A stretch of DNA of 64,000 nt from Ponticoccus alexandrii (GTDB lineage: Bacteria; Pseudomonadota; Alphaproteobacteria; Rhodobacterales; Rhodobacteraceae). Of this stretch, positions 55,314 to 64,000 are shown piece by piece (the stretch's first letter is position 1; each line of letters starts with the position of its first letter). The position numbers and the translations under genes are program-made. Below the pieces are notes generated by a model that saw nothing but the letters and a program-made list of their open reading frames with translations, searched no databases and had not been told where the DNA came from. The stretch lies in the NCBI RefSeq assembly GCF_016806125.1, contig NZ_CP047170.1, positions 372,001-436,000 on the forward strand, written 5' to 3'.

Positions 55314-56810
55314 ATGTATTCCGATCTTCTCCATGCCCTGCCGGATGTCTTCGCCTGGACGAATTTTGTCGCTGTCGTGATCGGCGTGATCGCGGGCATC
55401 GTCGTCGGCGCCATGCCGGGCCTGTCGGCGACCATGGCGATCTCTGTCCTCGTGCCCTTCACCTTCGGTCTTGAGCCTCTTGTCGCGCTCGGCCTGATGG
55501 CGGGCATCTATAACGGCGCCATGTATGGCGGCGCCATTCCCGCCGTGCTGCTGCGCATTCCCGGGACGCCTGCCGCCGTTGCCACGACCTTTGACGGCTA
55601 CCCGATGGCGCAGAAGGGTGAGGGCGGCTTTGCGCTTCAGGTCGCGGTTGTGTCCTCGTCCATCGGCGGCATCGCCTCAGCCTTTGCGCTGATGCTGCTG
55701 GCGCCGCCTCTCAGCAAGGTGACGCTGCTCTTCGGCCCGTCAGAGGTGTTCTGGGTTGCGGTCTTCGGCCTCGCCTCGATCATCTTCCTGCTGGGCGGCA
55801 ACCCGATCAAGGGCCTGATCTCGGCCTGTTTCGGGGTCTTCGTTTCGGTGATCGGCTCTGACCCGATCTATGGCAATGACCGCTTCACCTTTGGCCAGCT
55901 CGAAATGCTCGACGGCATCAACATCGTGATCCTGCTGGTCGGCCTCTACGCGCTGCCGCCGGTGATCGATCTGCTGGAAACGCCGCTCAAGACCGGTGGT
56001 GTCAACAGTTCCAAACTGGGGACCGAGCCGATCTGGAAGGCGCTGCCGCGCATGAAATACTGGAAGACCTGGCTGCGCGGGTCCTTCCTTGGCATCTGGA
56101 TCGGCATCCTGCCCGGCGCGGGCGGCTCGATGGCGGCCTTCATGTCCTATAACGAGGCGCGCCGCACCTCGAAGAACCCCGAGAAATGGGGCGAGGGCGA
56201 ACCCGAGGGCGTCGCCGCCGCCGAGGTCGCCAACAACGCCGACACCGCATCGGCGCTGATCCCCGCACTGACGCTGGGCATCCCGGGCACCGCCGTGGCG
56301 GCGGTCATGCTGGGTGGCCTGCTGGTGCACGGGTTGCAGCCGGGGCCGATGCTGTTCCGCGACAACCCGGACATCGTCTTCGGCTTCATGTGGCAGTTCC
56401 TGTTCGGCGCGATCCTTCTGGTCCTGCTGGGCGGCTCGCTGGCGACCAACTCCTTCGCCCGCCTGTTGAACCTGCCGCGTCCGCTTCTGGGGTCGGTGAT
56501 CATCGTGCTCATGCTGATCGGCGTCTATTCGATCCATGGCCGCATGTTCGACGTCTACCTGATGCTTGGCTTCGGTGCGATCGGCTGGGTGATGGACCGG
56601 CTCAAGTTCCCGCTGCCGCCCGTCGTGCTGGGCCTGATCCTTGGCGGCTTCGCCGAAGAGAACCTGCGCCTTGCCCTGCGGATCGGACGCGGCGACCCGA
56701 TGGTGCTGTTCCAAAACGTCACCAGCCTGATCCTCGTGGCGCTGACCGTCGCCGTGGTTGTCGGCCCGACGCTGAAAAAGCGCTTCATCGACAGCCGCAA
56801 GAAAGCATGA
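55314..56810 (+). CDS. tctA: Tripartite tricarboxylate transporter large membrane subunit (TctA family)
   Basis: 498 aa with about 11-12 helices. TctA motifs include GAMPGLSATMAISVLVPFTF, YNGAMYGGAIPAVLLRIPGT and LPGAGGSMAAFMSYNEARRT, then the duplicated LGIPGTAVAAVMLGGLLVHG. Forms the transport channel with TctB. Confidence 0.93.
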   Translation: MYSDLLHALPDVFAWTNFVAVVIGVIAGIVVGAMPGLSATMAISVLVPFTFGLEPLVALGLMAGIYNGAMYGGAIPAVLLRIPGTPAAVATTFDGYPMAQKGEGGFALQVAVVSSSIGGIASAFALMLLAPPLSKVTLLFGPSEVFWVAVFGLASIIFLLGGNPIKGLISACFGVFVSVIGSDPIYGNDRFTFGQLEMLDGINIVILLVGLYALPPVIDLLETPLKTGGVNSSKLGTEPIWKALPRMKYWKTWLRGSFLGIWIGILPGAGGSMAAFMSYNEARRTSKNPEKWGEGEPEGVAAAEVANNADTASALIPALTLGIPGTAVAAVMLGGLLVHGLQPGPMLFRDNPDIVFGFMWQFLFGAILLVLLGGSLATNSFARLLNLPRPLLGSVIIVLMLIGVYSIHGRMFDVYLMLGFGAIGWVMDRLKFPLPPVVLGLILGGFAEENLRLALRIGRGDPMVLFQNVTSLILVALTVAVVVGPTLKKRFIDSRKKA

Positions 56811-56850
56811 TCGCGAGTCCGCATCATACCGTCCGCGAGGATTGGCTCGC

Positions 56851-56880
56851 CCTGGCGCAGGAAGATGTTCCTGCCCCAGG
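56851..56880 (+). terminator. Hairpin after tctA
   Basis: CCTGG..CAGGAA-GATG-TTCCTG..CCAGG over 56851-56880, an 11-bp stem with one internal 2-nt mismatch, 41 bp after the tctA stop. No T-run. Confidence 0.55.
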
Positions 56881-57219
56881 GCAACTGACCTTGTGGCACA
56901 GGTCTGGGCCTGGGCGTCGTTCCCCCACCCGGGACGGACGCGTCCTGCGGCCTGTGAAACAGGTATGCTAAACGCAGTCTATCGATTGAACTGGGCAACA
57001 CGGATCTAGAGGCCCACGACCTGCTGGTTGATGTATCGCGCCACCAAGGACCGGGCGCGCTCGGGCTTCTCGGACCGCGGTGCGCTTCCACGGAATCCGT
57101 GGGGATCCGAAGCCGGGGTACCCTGCGGTAACGGCAGGGACCTTGTTGGCCTCCACCTCCGGATCCTCGCGAGAGGTGAAACATGCCCCGGCTGACGACT
57201 CGGCCGGGGCGCAATGCGG
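56881..57219. other. Intergenic, possible 3' gene remnant
   Basis: On the minus strand a frame ends SEKPERARSLVARYINQQVV-GL then stop at about 57009; it looks like a protein C-terminus but has no start or recognisable domain. Otherwise nothing. Confidence 0.35.
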
Positions 57220-58656
57220 TCAGAGACCGCCGAAATGCAGGGCCTTGGTTTCCAGATACTCCTCGATCCCTTCCTGACCGCCTTCGCGCCCGAGGCCCGA
57301 GGCCTTGACGCCTCCGAAGGGCGAGACCTCGTTGCTGAGAAGGCCGGTGTTCAGCCCGACCATCCCGAACTCCAGCGCCTCGCCGAAACGGAAGGCGCGG
57401 GACATGTCGCGGGTGTAGAAATAGGCGGCAAGGCCGAAGGGCGTGCCATTGGCCAGCGCCAGTGCCTCGTCCTCTGTCTCGAAGCGGAAGATTGGCGCGA
57501 CGGGACCGAAGGTCTCCTCTTCCGCAAGGCGCATCTCGGCGGTCGCGCCGGACAGCACCACAGGATCGGCATATTGCCCGGCCAGATCGCGCGTGCGGGT
57601 GGCGCGGGTCGCACCACGGTCCAGCGCATCGGCCACGTGGACGTCGATCTTCTCGATCGCGGCAGAATTAATCATGGGACCGATGTCCACCCCGTCCTGC
57701 GTGCCGGGGCCCACTTGCAGTGCGTCGACCCGTGCGGCCAGCGCGGCGACGAAGGCATCGTGGATGCCCGCCTGCACTATGATCCGGTTGGCGCAGACGC
57801 AGGTCTGCCCGCCATTGCGGAACTTCGACTGCATCGCGCCCTCTACTGCTGCATCAAGATCGGCATCGTCGAAGACCACGAAGGGGGCGTTCCCGCCGAG
57901 TTCAAGGCTGAGCCGCTTGAGCGTCGGCGCGCATTGTTCGGCCAGCAGCGCGCCCACGCGTGTCGACCCGGTGAACGACAGCTTGCGCACCACCGGGCTT
58001 TTCGTCAGGGCGCTGCCGATGGCCTCGGGCCGGCCGGTCAGCACGTTGATCACCCCGGCCGGAATCCCGGCGCGTTCGGCCAGCACCGCGAGGGCCAGCG
58101 CGGAATAGGGCGTGAAGTCAGAGGGTTTGATGACCATGGTGCAGCCCGCCGCCAGCCCCGGTGCCACCTTGCGGGTGATCATGGCGATGGGAAAGTTCCA
58201 GGGCGTAATGATGGCGCAGACGCCAACCGGCTCTTTCAGGGCAAAGATCTTCTTGCCCGTCGTGGGGGAGGGGATGATCTTGCCGTTGATGCGTCGCGCC
58301 TCTTCGGCAAACCAGCGCACGAAGCTGGCGCCATAGGCCACCTCTCCGCGCGCCTCGGCCAGCGGCTTGCCCTGTTCGGCGGTCAGGATCTGCGCCAGAT
58401 CCTCGGAGTTGTCGAGGATCAGCCGATACCATGCCATCAGAAGGTCCGCCCGTTCCGCATGGGTGCGCGCGGCCCAACCCTTCATCGCCTGCTCTGCCGC
58501 CGCGATGGCCTCTTCGGTTTCCGCGGCGGTGCAGTCGGGCAGGTCCCCCAGCGGCTCTCCGGTTGCGGGGTTTGTCACGGTCAGGCCGGGGCGGGCCCGC
58601 CAGTTGCCGTCGATCAGCGCCGCGTTGCGGAAGAGGTCGGGGTCGGTCAGGGTCAT
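57220..58656 (-). CDS. gabD: NAD(P)-dependent succinate-semialdehyde dehydrogenase family protein
   Basis: 478 aa aldehyde dehydrogenase. VGVCAIITPWNFPIAMITRK, LSFTGSTRVGALLAEQCAP, LELGGNAPFVVFDDAD (general-base Glu) and FRNGGQTCVCANRI (catalytic Cys) fit the GabD class. The start ATG overlaps the stop of the dehydrogenase gene upstream by 4 bp. In this operon it may oxidise a semialdehyde from the FAD oxidoreductase/decarboxylating dehydrogenase route; succinate semialdehyde is the family default. Confidence 0.9.
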   Translation of the reverse strand: MTLTDPDLFRNAALIDGNWRARPGLTVTNPATGEPLGDLPDCTAAETEEAIAAAEQAMKGWAARTHAERADLLMAWYRLILDNSEDLAQILTAEQGKPLAEARGEVAYGASFVRWFAEEARRINGKIIPSPTTGKKIFALKEPVGVCAIITPWNFPIAMITRKVAPGLAAGCTMVIKPSDFTPYSALALAVLAERAGIPAGVINVLTGRPEAIGSALTKSPVVRKLSFTGSTRVGALLAEQCAPTLKRLSLELGGNAPFVVFDDADLDAAVEGAMQSKFRNGGQTCVCANRIIVQAGIHDAFVAALAARVDALQVGPGTQDGVDIGPMINSAAIEKIDVHVADALDRGATRATRTRDLAGQYADPVVLSGATAEMRLAEEETFGPVAPIFRFETEDEALALANGTPFGLAAYFYTRDMSRAFRFGEALEFGMVGLNTGLLSNEVSPFGGVKASGLGREGGQEGIEEYLETKALHFGGL

Positions 58657-59705
58657 GCTTGGGTCTCCAGTGCGGTGAGGATCGCTGTGGTAATGTCATC
58701 GGTGGACTGCTGGCCCGGGCGTGTGCCGATGCCTTGTCCGGTCGCGGTTTCCGTGGCGGTCAGGATGGCTTTCGCTGCCGCAGGCTCGCCCAGATGATCC
58801 AGCATCATGGCCGCTGACCAGATCGCCGCGATGGGGTTGGCGATGCCACGTCCGGCGATATCGGGGGCCGAGCCGTGCACCGGCTCGAACATCGAGGGGC
58901 CGCTGCGGTCGGGGCAGATATTGGCCGACGCCGCAAAACCCAGCCCGCCCTGGATCGCCGCGCCGAGGTCGGTGAGGATGTCGCCGAAGAGGTTCGAGGC
59001 TACCACGACGTCAAGGCTTTCGGGGGCCATCACCATGCGCGCGGCCATTGCATCGACATGCATCATGGACAGGGTCACGTCGGGGTAATCCTGGGCGACA
59101 TGGCGGGTGATCTCGTCCCAAAAGACCATCGAATGCTTCTGCGCGTTGGACTTGGTGACCGAGGTGACGTGTCCGCGCCGCGCCCGGGCCTGCTCGAAGG
59201 CGAAGCGCAGAATGCGTTCGACGCCCGTGCGGGTGAAGATCGCGGTTTCCACGGCCACCTCGTTGCCCATGCCCTGATGGACGCGCCCGCCCGCACCGGA
59301 ATATTCGCCTTCCGTGTTTTCGCGGATGCACAGGATGTCGAAGGCCTCGGCCTTCAGCGGCCCCTCTACACCCGGTAGCAGTCGGTGCGGGCGGATGTTG
59401 GCATACTGGTTGAACGCCTTGCGTATCGGCAGCAGCAGCCCGTGCAGAGAGATCGAGTCGGGCACCGTGTCCGGCCAGCCCACGGCCCCCAGAAGGATCG
59501 CGTCGAAGGTTCGCAGCGTCTCGATCCCGTCCTCCGGCATCATCGCCCCGGTCGCCAGGTAATGCGCGCAGGACCAGTCGAACTGCTGCGAGGTGATGGT
59601 GAAACCGTGTTTCTTGGCTGCCGCGCCAACGACGGTCATCGCGGCCGCAGTGACATCCACGCCGATCCCGTCGCCGGGGATCACGGCCAGATTATATGTT
59701 TGCAT
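58653..59705 (-). CDS. Tartrate/D-malate dehydrogenase family (decarboxylating, IPMDH-like)
   Basis: 350 aa from ATG 59705, chosen for GGAG 8 bp upstream (a GTG at 59717 is in frame). LAVIPGDGIGVDVTAAAM, DILCIRENTEGEYSGAGGRV, the Lys of VTKSNAQKHSM, and Mg-binding Asp in FGDILTDLGAAIQGGLG. Such enzymes oxidise and decarboxylate malate, tartrate or related 2-hydroxy acids with NAD+. Which one cannot be told. Co-transcribed with the FAD oxidoreductase (18-bp gap) and gabD. Confidence 0.88.
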   Translation of the reverse strand: MQTYNLAVIPGDGIGVDVTAAAMTVVGAAAKKHGFTITSQQFDWSCAHYLATGAMMPEDGIETLRTFDAILLGAVGWPDTVPDSISLHGLLLPIRKAFNQYANIRPHRLLPGVEGPLKAEAFDILCIRENTEGEYSGAGGRVHQGMGNEVAVETAIFTRTGVERILRFAFEQARARRGHVTSVTKSNAQKHSMVFWDEITRHVAQDYPDVTLSMMHVDAMAARMVMAPESLDVVVASNLFGDILTDLGAAIQGGLGFAASANICPDRSGPSMFEPVHGSAPDIAGRGIANPIAAIWSAAMMLDHLGEPAAAKAILTATETATGQGIGTRPGQQSTDDITTAILTALETQA

Positions 59706-59723
59706 GTGTTGCTCCACCGTGGG

Positions 59724-61064
59724 TCAGAAATCGGAAACCTTGCCCCACTGGCTCTGCCCGAAACGGGCCAGCCGGTATTGGGCGATTTCGGTGATTGGGG
59801 TCCGGGCCAGCACCATGTCGGCCACCAGATGGCCGACGCCCGGCCCGATGCCGAAGCCGTGGCCCGACAGGCCCGCCGCCAGAACGAGGCCGGGAATGCC
59901 GATGTCGGCGTCGATGACCGGCACGCCATCCGGGGTGCTGTCGATATAGCCGCCCCAAGTCGCCTGAACGGACGCCGTGCGCAGGTCTGGCATCAGGGCG
60001 CGCGCGCGGGCCAGCGTCTGGGCGATGACCGTGGCGTCTGGTTTCGGGTCGAGGATACGGTTGCGCTCCATCGGGGTCGGCCGATCAAGCGCCCATCGGC
60101 GGCGCGTCTCGAACCCCGCGGCCCAGGCCTGTGTGCCGCCGGGGCGCAGCACGCGCCAGCGCCGGGCAAACATCGGCAGGAAATGCCGCATGCCCAGGAT
60201 TGCGCCCGGCGTCGGATCGAGGTTCGCGCGTCCCGAAGTGGCAAGCGTATAGCCGCCATCGGCCCGGCGCGTGACGGTCACGGGTGCGGTATGCAGGGCG
60301 TCGGGCAGGCCCGTCACGCCCGGCGCGACGGACAGGATCGAACTGCGGGCCGAGGCCTGGGGAAAGAAAATGCCAAGCTGGTGCAGAAAGCTTGCCGCCC
60401 AGGCCCCGCCGGCCACGACGACGGCGGATGTGCGCACCGTGCCGCGTTCGGTCACGACCGCCGACACACGGCCGTCGCTGCGTTCGATGCCGCGCGCCGC
60501 GCAGCTCTGCACCACATGGCCGCCCAGCTTTTCCACCGCCTGCGCGATCAGCGGTGCCGCCCTTGCCGGATCGGCGGTGCCGTCGGTGGGCGACCAGACA
60601 CCGCCCCTCCAGCGCTGGCCTGTGGCCGCGCCGCGTGTCGCGGCCTCTTCGGCGCTCAGCATGCGGGTGTCGATGCCTTCGCCGCGCGCGAAGCGGCCCC
60701 ATTTGGCCCAGCCTTCGATCTCTGCCTCGTCATTGGAGAGGTACAGCAAGCCGCAGCGGCGGAATCCCAGGCTGTCCCCGATTTCTGCCCCCATGCGCTC
60801 CCACAGGTCGAGGCTCTTGGTCGAGAGTGGCAATTCGCGCGCGTCCCGGTTCTGCTGGCGGCACCAGCCCCAGTTGCGGCTGGATTGTTCGCCTCCGATC
60901 GCTCCCTTTTCCAGAAGAACGACCTTCTGGCCGGCGCTTGCCAGCCAGTAAGCGGTGCAGACGCCGACGATCCCGCTCCCGATCACCACGCAATCGGCTT
61001 CGGGGGGCAATACATCAGAGGTGGTCACGGCAAGGCGCGGCGCGGACATGGGCAGACCTTTCAT
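59724..61064 (-). CDS. FAD-dependent oxidoreductase (DAO / glycine oxidase-like)
   Basis: 446 aa. The dinucleotide fold is DCVVIGSGIVGVCTAYWLAS; the second FAD contact is WGWCRQQNRDARELPL; a C-terminal LVLAAGLSGHGFGIGPGVGH is typical of DAO-family flavoproteins. Substrates in the family are secondary or N-methylated amino acids and D-amino acids. The adjacent divergent Lrp-type regulator supports an amino-acid-like substrate. A later start, ATG at 61049, is also possible. Confidence 0.88.
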   Translation of the reverse strand: MKGLPMSAPRLAVTTSDVLPPEADCVVIGSGIVGVCTAYWLASAGQKVVLLEKGAIGGEQSSRNWGWCRQQNRDARELPLSTKSLDLWERMGAEIGDSLGFRRCGLLYLSNDEAEIEGWAKWGRFARGEGIDTRMLSAEEAATRGAATGQRWRGGVWSPTDGTADPARAAPLIAQAVEKLGGHVVQSCAARGIERSDGRVSAVVTERGTVRTSAVVVAGGAWAASFLHQLGIFFPQASARSSILSVAPGVTGLPDALHTAPVTVTRRADGGYTLATSGRANLDPTPGAILGMRHFLPMFARRWRVLRPGGTQAWAAGFETRRRWALDRPTPMERNRILDPKPDATVIAQTLARARALMPDLRTASVQATWGGYIDSTPDGVPVIDADIGIPGLVLAAGLSGHGFGIGPGVGHLVADMVLARTPITEIAQYRLARFGQSQWGKVSDF

Positions 61065-61219
61065 TTTGGAGGGACCCTACCCGGGGCCGGGCAGTGCGTT
61101 CTTCTGCAATTGCCCGTGTAAACGGCATTTCCTTTTGAAACGCGGTGATAAATAAGGTCGGGTAGCACACCATCCCGGACGGGCAGTCCGCCTCCCTGAT
61201 CCCGACCCAAGGAAAAGCA

Positions 61220-61714
61220 ATGCAGCCGGCCTACAAGCTCGACAGGATCGACGTGAAAATCCTTGCGGTGCTGCAGCGCAACGGCCGCATCACCAATGTC
61301 GAGCTTGCCGAGGCTGTGAATCTCTCGCCCTCGCCCTGCCTTATGCGGGTGAAGAAGCTGCAGAAGGCGGGCTATATCTCGGGCTATTCGGCGCAGATCG
61401 ATTTGGCGCGCCTGGGCTCGACCATGACGGTCTTCACGGAATTCACGCTGAAAAACCACCGGCAGATCGACTTCGCCCGCTTCCAGGAGGCGCTGGAGAA
61501 GATCGACAGCTGCGTCGAATGCCACCTTGTGTCGGGCGGTTACGATTATCTGGTGAAGTTCGTCACCAGCGGGATCGACGATTACCAGTCCATCGTCGAA
61601 GGGTTGATCGACCGCGATGTGGGCGTCGACAAGTATTTCAGCTTCGTGGTGCTGAAAACGCCCTTCGCCCGCCAGCATGTCGATCTGACCCGGTTGTTCA
61701 GCGACCTCGACTGA
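61220..61714 (+). CDS. Lrp/AsnC-family transcriptional regulator
   Basis: 164 aa. HTH (LDRIDVKILAVLQRNGRITN, VELAEAVNLSPSPCLMRVKK) then the RAM/AsnC ligand domain (HLVSGGYDYLVKFVTSGIDD). AAGGAAA precedes the ATG. Divergent from the FAD oxidoreductase gene, which it likely controls with an amino acid as effector. Confidence 0.92.
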   Translation: MQPAYKLDRIDVKILAVLQRNGRITNVELAEAVNLSPSPCLMRVKKLQKAGYISGYSAQIDLARLGSTMTVFTEFTLKNHRQIDFARFQEALEKIDSCVECHLVSGGYDYLVKFVTSGIDDYQSIVEGLIDRDVGVDKYFSFVVLKTPFARQHVDLTRLFSDLD

Positions 61715-61717
61715 CGC

Positions 61718-62626
61718 TCAGTAGCCGCGCGCCTGGTCGACGAGGCCCGGAACGGGTGTCCCGTCGCGCAGGGACCGCATGACGGCCAGCGCATGGTGTG
61801 CGCCTTCGGTCGCATCGGTCTGGGCCGCCACATGCGGGGTTACGATCACGCGGGGGTCCTGCCACATCCAATGGTCGGCGGGCAAAGGCTCGGGATTTGT
61901 CACATCCAGCATCGCAGCCGATATCCGGCCCGTGTCCAGCGCCTCGCGCAGCGCGTCGGTATCGAGATGCGCGCCGCGGCCCGCATGAACGAGGCAGGCG
62001 CCACGGGGCAGGGCCGAGAGCGTCTCAGCGCTCAGGATGCCCCGCGTCTCGGGCGTCAGCGGGAGCAGGCAGATCAGCAGGTCGGACCGCGCCAGGAACC
62101 CCTTCATGCCGGAGGCCGCGAACATCGGCACGACACCCTGCCGGCCGGACCGCGAAAGCCCGGCCACGTCGAAGCCCAGGCGTTGCAGCCCAACGGCGGC
62201 CAGCGTTCCGATCCGGCCCATGCCCAGAATGCCAACCCGGCGCGAACTGGCCAGCGCGACAGGGTGGCTCTGCCAACTGCCTGTGCGGCCTTGTTCAAGA
62301 TACCGGGGCATGTCGCGGTGCAGCATGAGCGTCGCCATCACCACCCAGTCGCGGACCATCGCCTCGATACCAGGCGCCAGAGTGCGCGACAGCACCACGC
62401 CCTCGGGCAGGGGCGGCAGATGGTCGACACCTGCGCCGACGGAGATCACGGCGCGCAGGTTGGGATAGCGCGACAGATCGGCGGGCGGCACCCAGCAGGC
62501 GATCGCCGTCACCGCCTTGGGATCGGTCACGGCATCTTCGCCGGCGATCATCGGAATCCCTTCGGCGTCGAAGAGCGCCTGCCAGACCGGCTGCCGGTCG
62601 GGGGTAGAAGTGAACAGCAGGGCCAT
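61718..62626 (-). CDS. Glyoxylate/hydroxypyruvate reductase-like 2-hydroxyacid dehydrogenase
   Basis: 302 aa from ATG 62626. GhrA-like: GILGMGRIGTLAAVGLQRLG (NAD(P) loop), LVHAGRGAHLDTDAL (Arg), NPEPLPADHWMWQDPRVIV and TPHVAAQTDA (His). The short length and WxxP-rich C-terminus match the GhrA subgroup. Ends only 3 bp from the converging lrp stop. Confidence 0.88.
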   Translation of the reverse strand: MALLFTSTPDRQPVWQALFDAEGIPMIAGEDAVTDPKAVTAIACWVPPADLSRYPNLRAVISVGAGVDHLPPLPEGVVLSRTLAPGIEAMVRDWVVMATLMLHRDMPRYLEQGRTGSWQSHPVALASSRRVGILGMGRIGTLAAVGLQRLGFDVAGLSRSGRQGVVPMFAASGMKGFLARSDLLICLLPLTPETRGILSAETLSALPRGACLVHAGRGAHLDTDALREALDTGRISAAMLDVTNPEPLPADHWMWQDPRVIVTPHVAAQTDATEGAHHALAVMRSLRDGTPVPGLVDQARGY

Positions 62627-62743
62627 CAGCGAGTTCCCTTGCGCAGTGCCTGGAATACGGGCGGGAGGAAGCGGTGGCATCCCGCGCCCCAGCGGTGTGG
62701 AAAGACCGGGTGGCGACCGGAGCGGACGTGGATGCGCATCGGG

Positions 62744-63577
62744 TCAGCCAAGGGCCTGAGACATCAGCGCATGGGTGCGGAAGGCGGACTGCGGGCGCTC
62801 CTTCGCCCCGCACACCATGGGCGTCCCGGACCCGGCTATGGTGAGGCCCAGCTCTTCGATGAAAGGGACCAGCCCCGTGTCTTCGTAGACGTCGATGCGC
62901 AGGGGCCGCCCCTCCATCCGGCAAGCTGCTGTAGCAATCAGCGCCCGGGCGGTGGCTGTGTCGCGCGCCACCACCGGACCCAGTACATGGCCCCGGCCGA
63001 ACTGGCGCAGCATGGCAAAGCCGCCCTCGGCGGTCAGCGTCTCGCCCGCCTCGGCGACCCGTGCAAGCAGCGCGCCGCGCTCCATCCCGCTGGCGGTAAA
63101 ATCCATCTCCGCCAGCCGCTGAGGATCGGCGGGTCCGACCTGCACGTCGCATTCGGGCGTCGCCGCCCGGGCCGTTCCGCCCATCTGGATGATCCTGCCA
63201 CTTTCGACGAAGCCGAGCTTGCGGTAGAGCGGCATGCCCTCCGGTGTCGCGACAAGGCGCATCTCGCGATCTTCTGCCTGCGCCATCGCCGCCTCCATCA
63301 CCTTGCGGCCCAGACCACGGCCCCGCATGGAATCGTCGACGATGATCATGTTCAGCGTTGCCACCGGGCCATGCAGCGAACACAGGGCCGTGGCGACCAC
63401 ACGCCCCTCCGCCAGGCCGATCACGCCGCGGGATACTGACAGGTTCAGCGCCCAATCCTCGACCCGATGCGCCCAGCCGACAGCCGTGGACAGCGCCTGT
63501 GCGCCCTCCAGATGGGCCGGCGTGAATGCGACGATCTCGACGGCGGCGGCGGGGGAAGGGCTATCAACTCTGGTCAT
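62744..63577 (-). CDS. GNAT-family N-acetyltransferase, two-domain
   Basis: 277 aa. The N-terminal GNAT domain has VDDSMRGRGLGRKVMEAAMA (acetyl-CoA loop RGRGLG) and the GMPLYRKLGFVESG beta-bulge. The C-terminal half (LRIDVYEDTGLVPFIEELGL) is like the Acetyltransf_18/YitH extension. Substrate unknown; start ATG 63577. Confidence 0.88.
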   Translation of the reverse strand: MTRVDSPSPAAAVEIVAFTPAHLEGAQALSTAVGWAHRVEDWALNLSVSRGVIGLAEGRVVATALCSLHGPVATLNMIIVDDSMRGRGLGRKVMEAAMAQAEDREMRLVATPEGMPLYRKLGFVESGRIIQMGGTARAATPECDVQVGPADPQRLAEMDFTASGMERGALLARVAEAGETLTAEGGFAMLRQFGRGHVLGPVVARDTATARALIATAACRMEGRPLRIDVYEDTGLVPFIEELGLTIAGSGTPMVCGAKERPQSAFRTHALMSQALG

Positions 63578-63699
63578 GGTACAGGTCCTGCTTCATTCCT
63601 TCGAAGCGTAGCGGTTCGGTCGTGGCAGTATTGGCTTGATCGCGGGGGGCGGCGGCAGTTTTGGTCAGACAGCGCCGGGTGAGGCCGCAGAAAATGCCG

Positions 63700-64000
63700 T
63701 CACGCAGCCAGGCTTTCGCCCAGCCGTCGGATCAGCGCGCAGGTGGCCTGCAACTCGTCGCGGTGCAGGTATTCTTCCGGTTTATGGGCGCGCGAGATAT
63801 CACCCGGACCGCAGACGATGGACGGGATACCGGCAGCCTGGAAAAGTCCCGCCTCGGTGCCGAAGCTGACGGCGTCCAACGGGCGCTGACCGGTGAGGGC
63901 GGCAAGGCGTTCCGCCAGCATGTGATCGGCTGCCAGCGCCAGCGCGGGATAGGTGGAAATCGTGTCGCACCGGGCCCCTGCCGCCTCTGCCGCGTCACGC
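63700..64000 (-). CDS. M20-family peptidase / acetylornithine deacetylase-like (5' part outside window)
   Basis: The visible C-terminal 100 residues read DAVSFGTEAGLFQAAGIPSI, VCGPGDISRAHKPEEYLHRD and end LIRRLGESLAA, matching ArgE/M20 amidohydrolases (the SxxxE/FGTEA and metal-ligand His segments). The gene continues beyond 64000. Whether it is true ArgE or another deacylase cannot be judged from this part. Confidence 0.85.
   Translation of the reverse strand, partial: RDAAEAAGARCDTISTYPALALAADHMLAERLAALTGQRPLDAVSFGTEAGLFQAAGIPSIVCGPGDISRAHKPEEYLHRDELQATCALIRRLGESLAA

Overview
The window is a high-GC chromosomal segment of an alphaproteobacterium, most likely a marine Rhodobacteraceae (Roseobacter-group) bacterium. 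The evidence is gene content and codon use: a trimethylamine N-oxide demethylase (Tdm), a trimethylamine monooxygenase (Tmm), a dimethylamine monooxygenase cluster, gamma-glutamylmethylamide synthetase with N-methylglutamate synthase, and several TRAP and tripartite tricarboxylate transporters. No rRNA, tRNA or CRISPR array was seen.

Layout. (1) 1-1584: the 3' part of an HpcH/HpaI aldolase and a GntR/FCD regulator, followed by a scar holding a TRAP permease remnant. (2) 2283-13099: a rightward one-carbon oxidation operon with formate dehydrogenase beta and alpha, formate-THF ligase, FolD, a catalytically altered FolD paralogue and Tdm. (3) 13379-16364, leftward: glycerate kinase, malyl-CoA lyase and an atypical LuxR-type response regulator. 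(4) 16580-24894, rightward: serine-glyoxylate aminotransferase, malate-CoA ligase (two subunits), hydroxypyruvate reductase, PEP carboxylase and serine hydroxymethyltransferase. With the genes of (3) this gives nearly the whole serine cycle. (5) 25322-31445, leftward: Amt transporter, a 71-aa small protein, mgsABC and gmaS. (6) 31681-35592, rightward: dmmDABC-like genes. (7) 35660-42323: XRE-cupin regulator, Tmm, a cytosolic periplasmic-binding-fold protein, a GntR regulator and a divergent Amt homologue without the twin histidines.

(8) 42.4-44.5 kb is a mobile-element graveyard, followed by a RES-Xre toxin-antitoxin pair. (9) 45.8-49.9 kb: GntR regulator, a degraded PdxA-like gene and a TRAP transporter; IS remnants follow. 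(10) 50.99-56.81 kb: LysR regulator diverging from hydroxyacid dehydrogenase, RraA-like aldolase and TctCBA genes. (11) 57.2-64 kb: leftward FAD oxidoreductase, tartrate/malate dehydrogenase and semialdehyde dehydrogenase genes with a divergent Lrp regulator, then another hydroxyacid dehydrogenase, a GNAT protein and a partial M20 peptidase.

How it fits together: Tmm oxidises TMA to TMAO, Tdm splits TMAO to dimethylamine plus formaldehyde, Dmm converts dimethylamine to methylamine, and GmaS/MgsABC pass the methylamine nitrogen onto glutamate as N-methylglutamate. The carbon is handled as THF derivatives by FolD, Fhs and formate dehydrogenase for energy, or enters the serine cycle for assimilation. 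N-methylglutamate dehydrogenase (mgdABCD) and the TMA ABC transporter are not in the window. Recurrent GGAAAA elements at the promoters of these units, including that of the local XRE-cupin gene, suggest one regulon.
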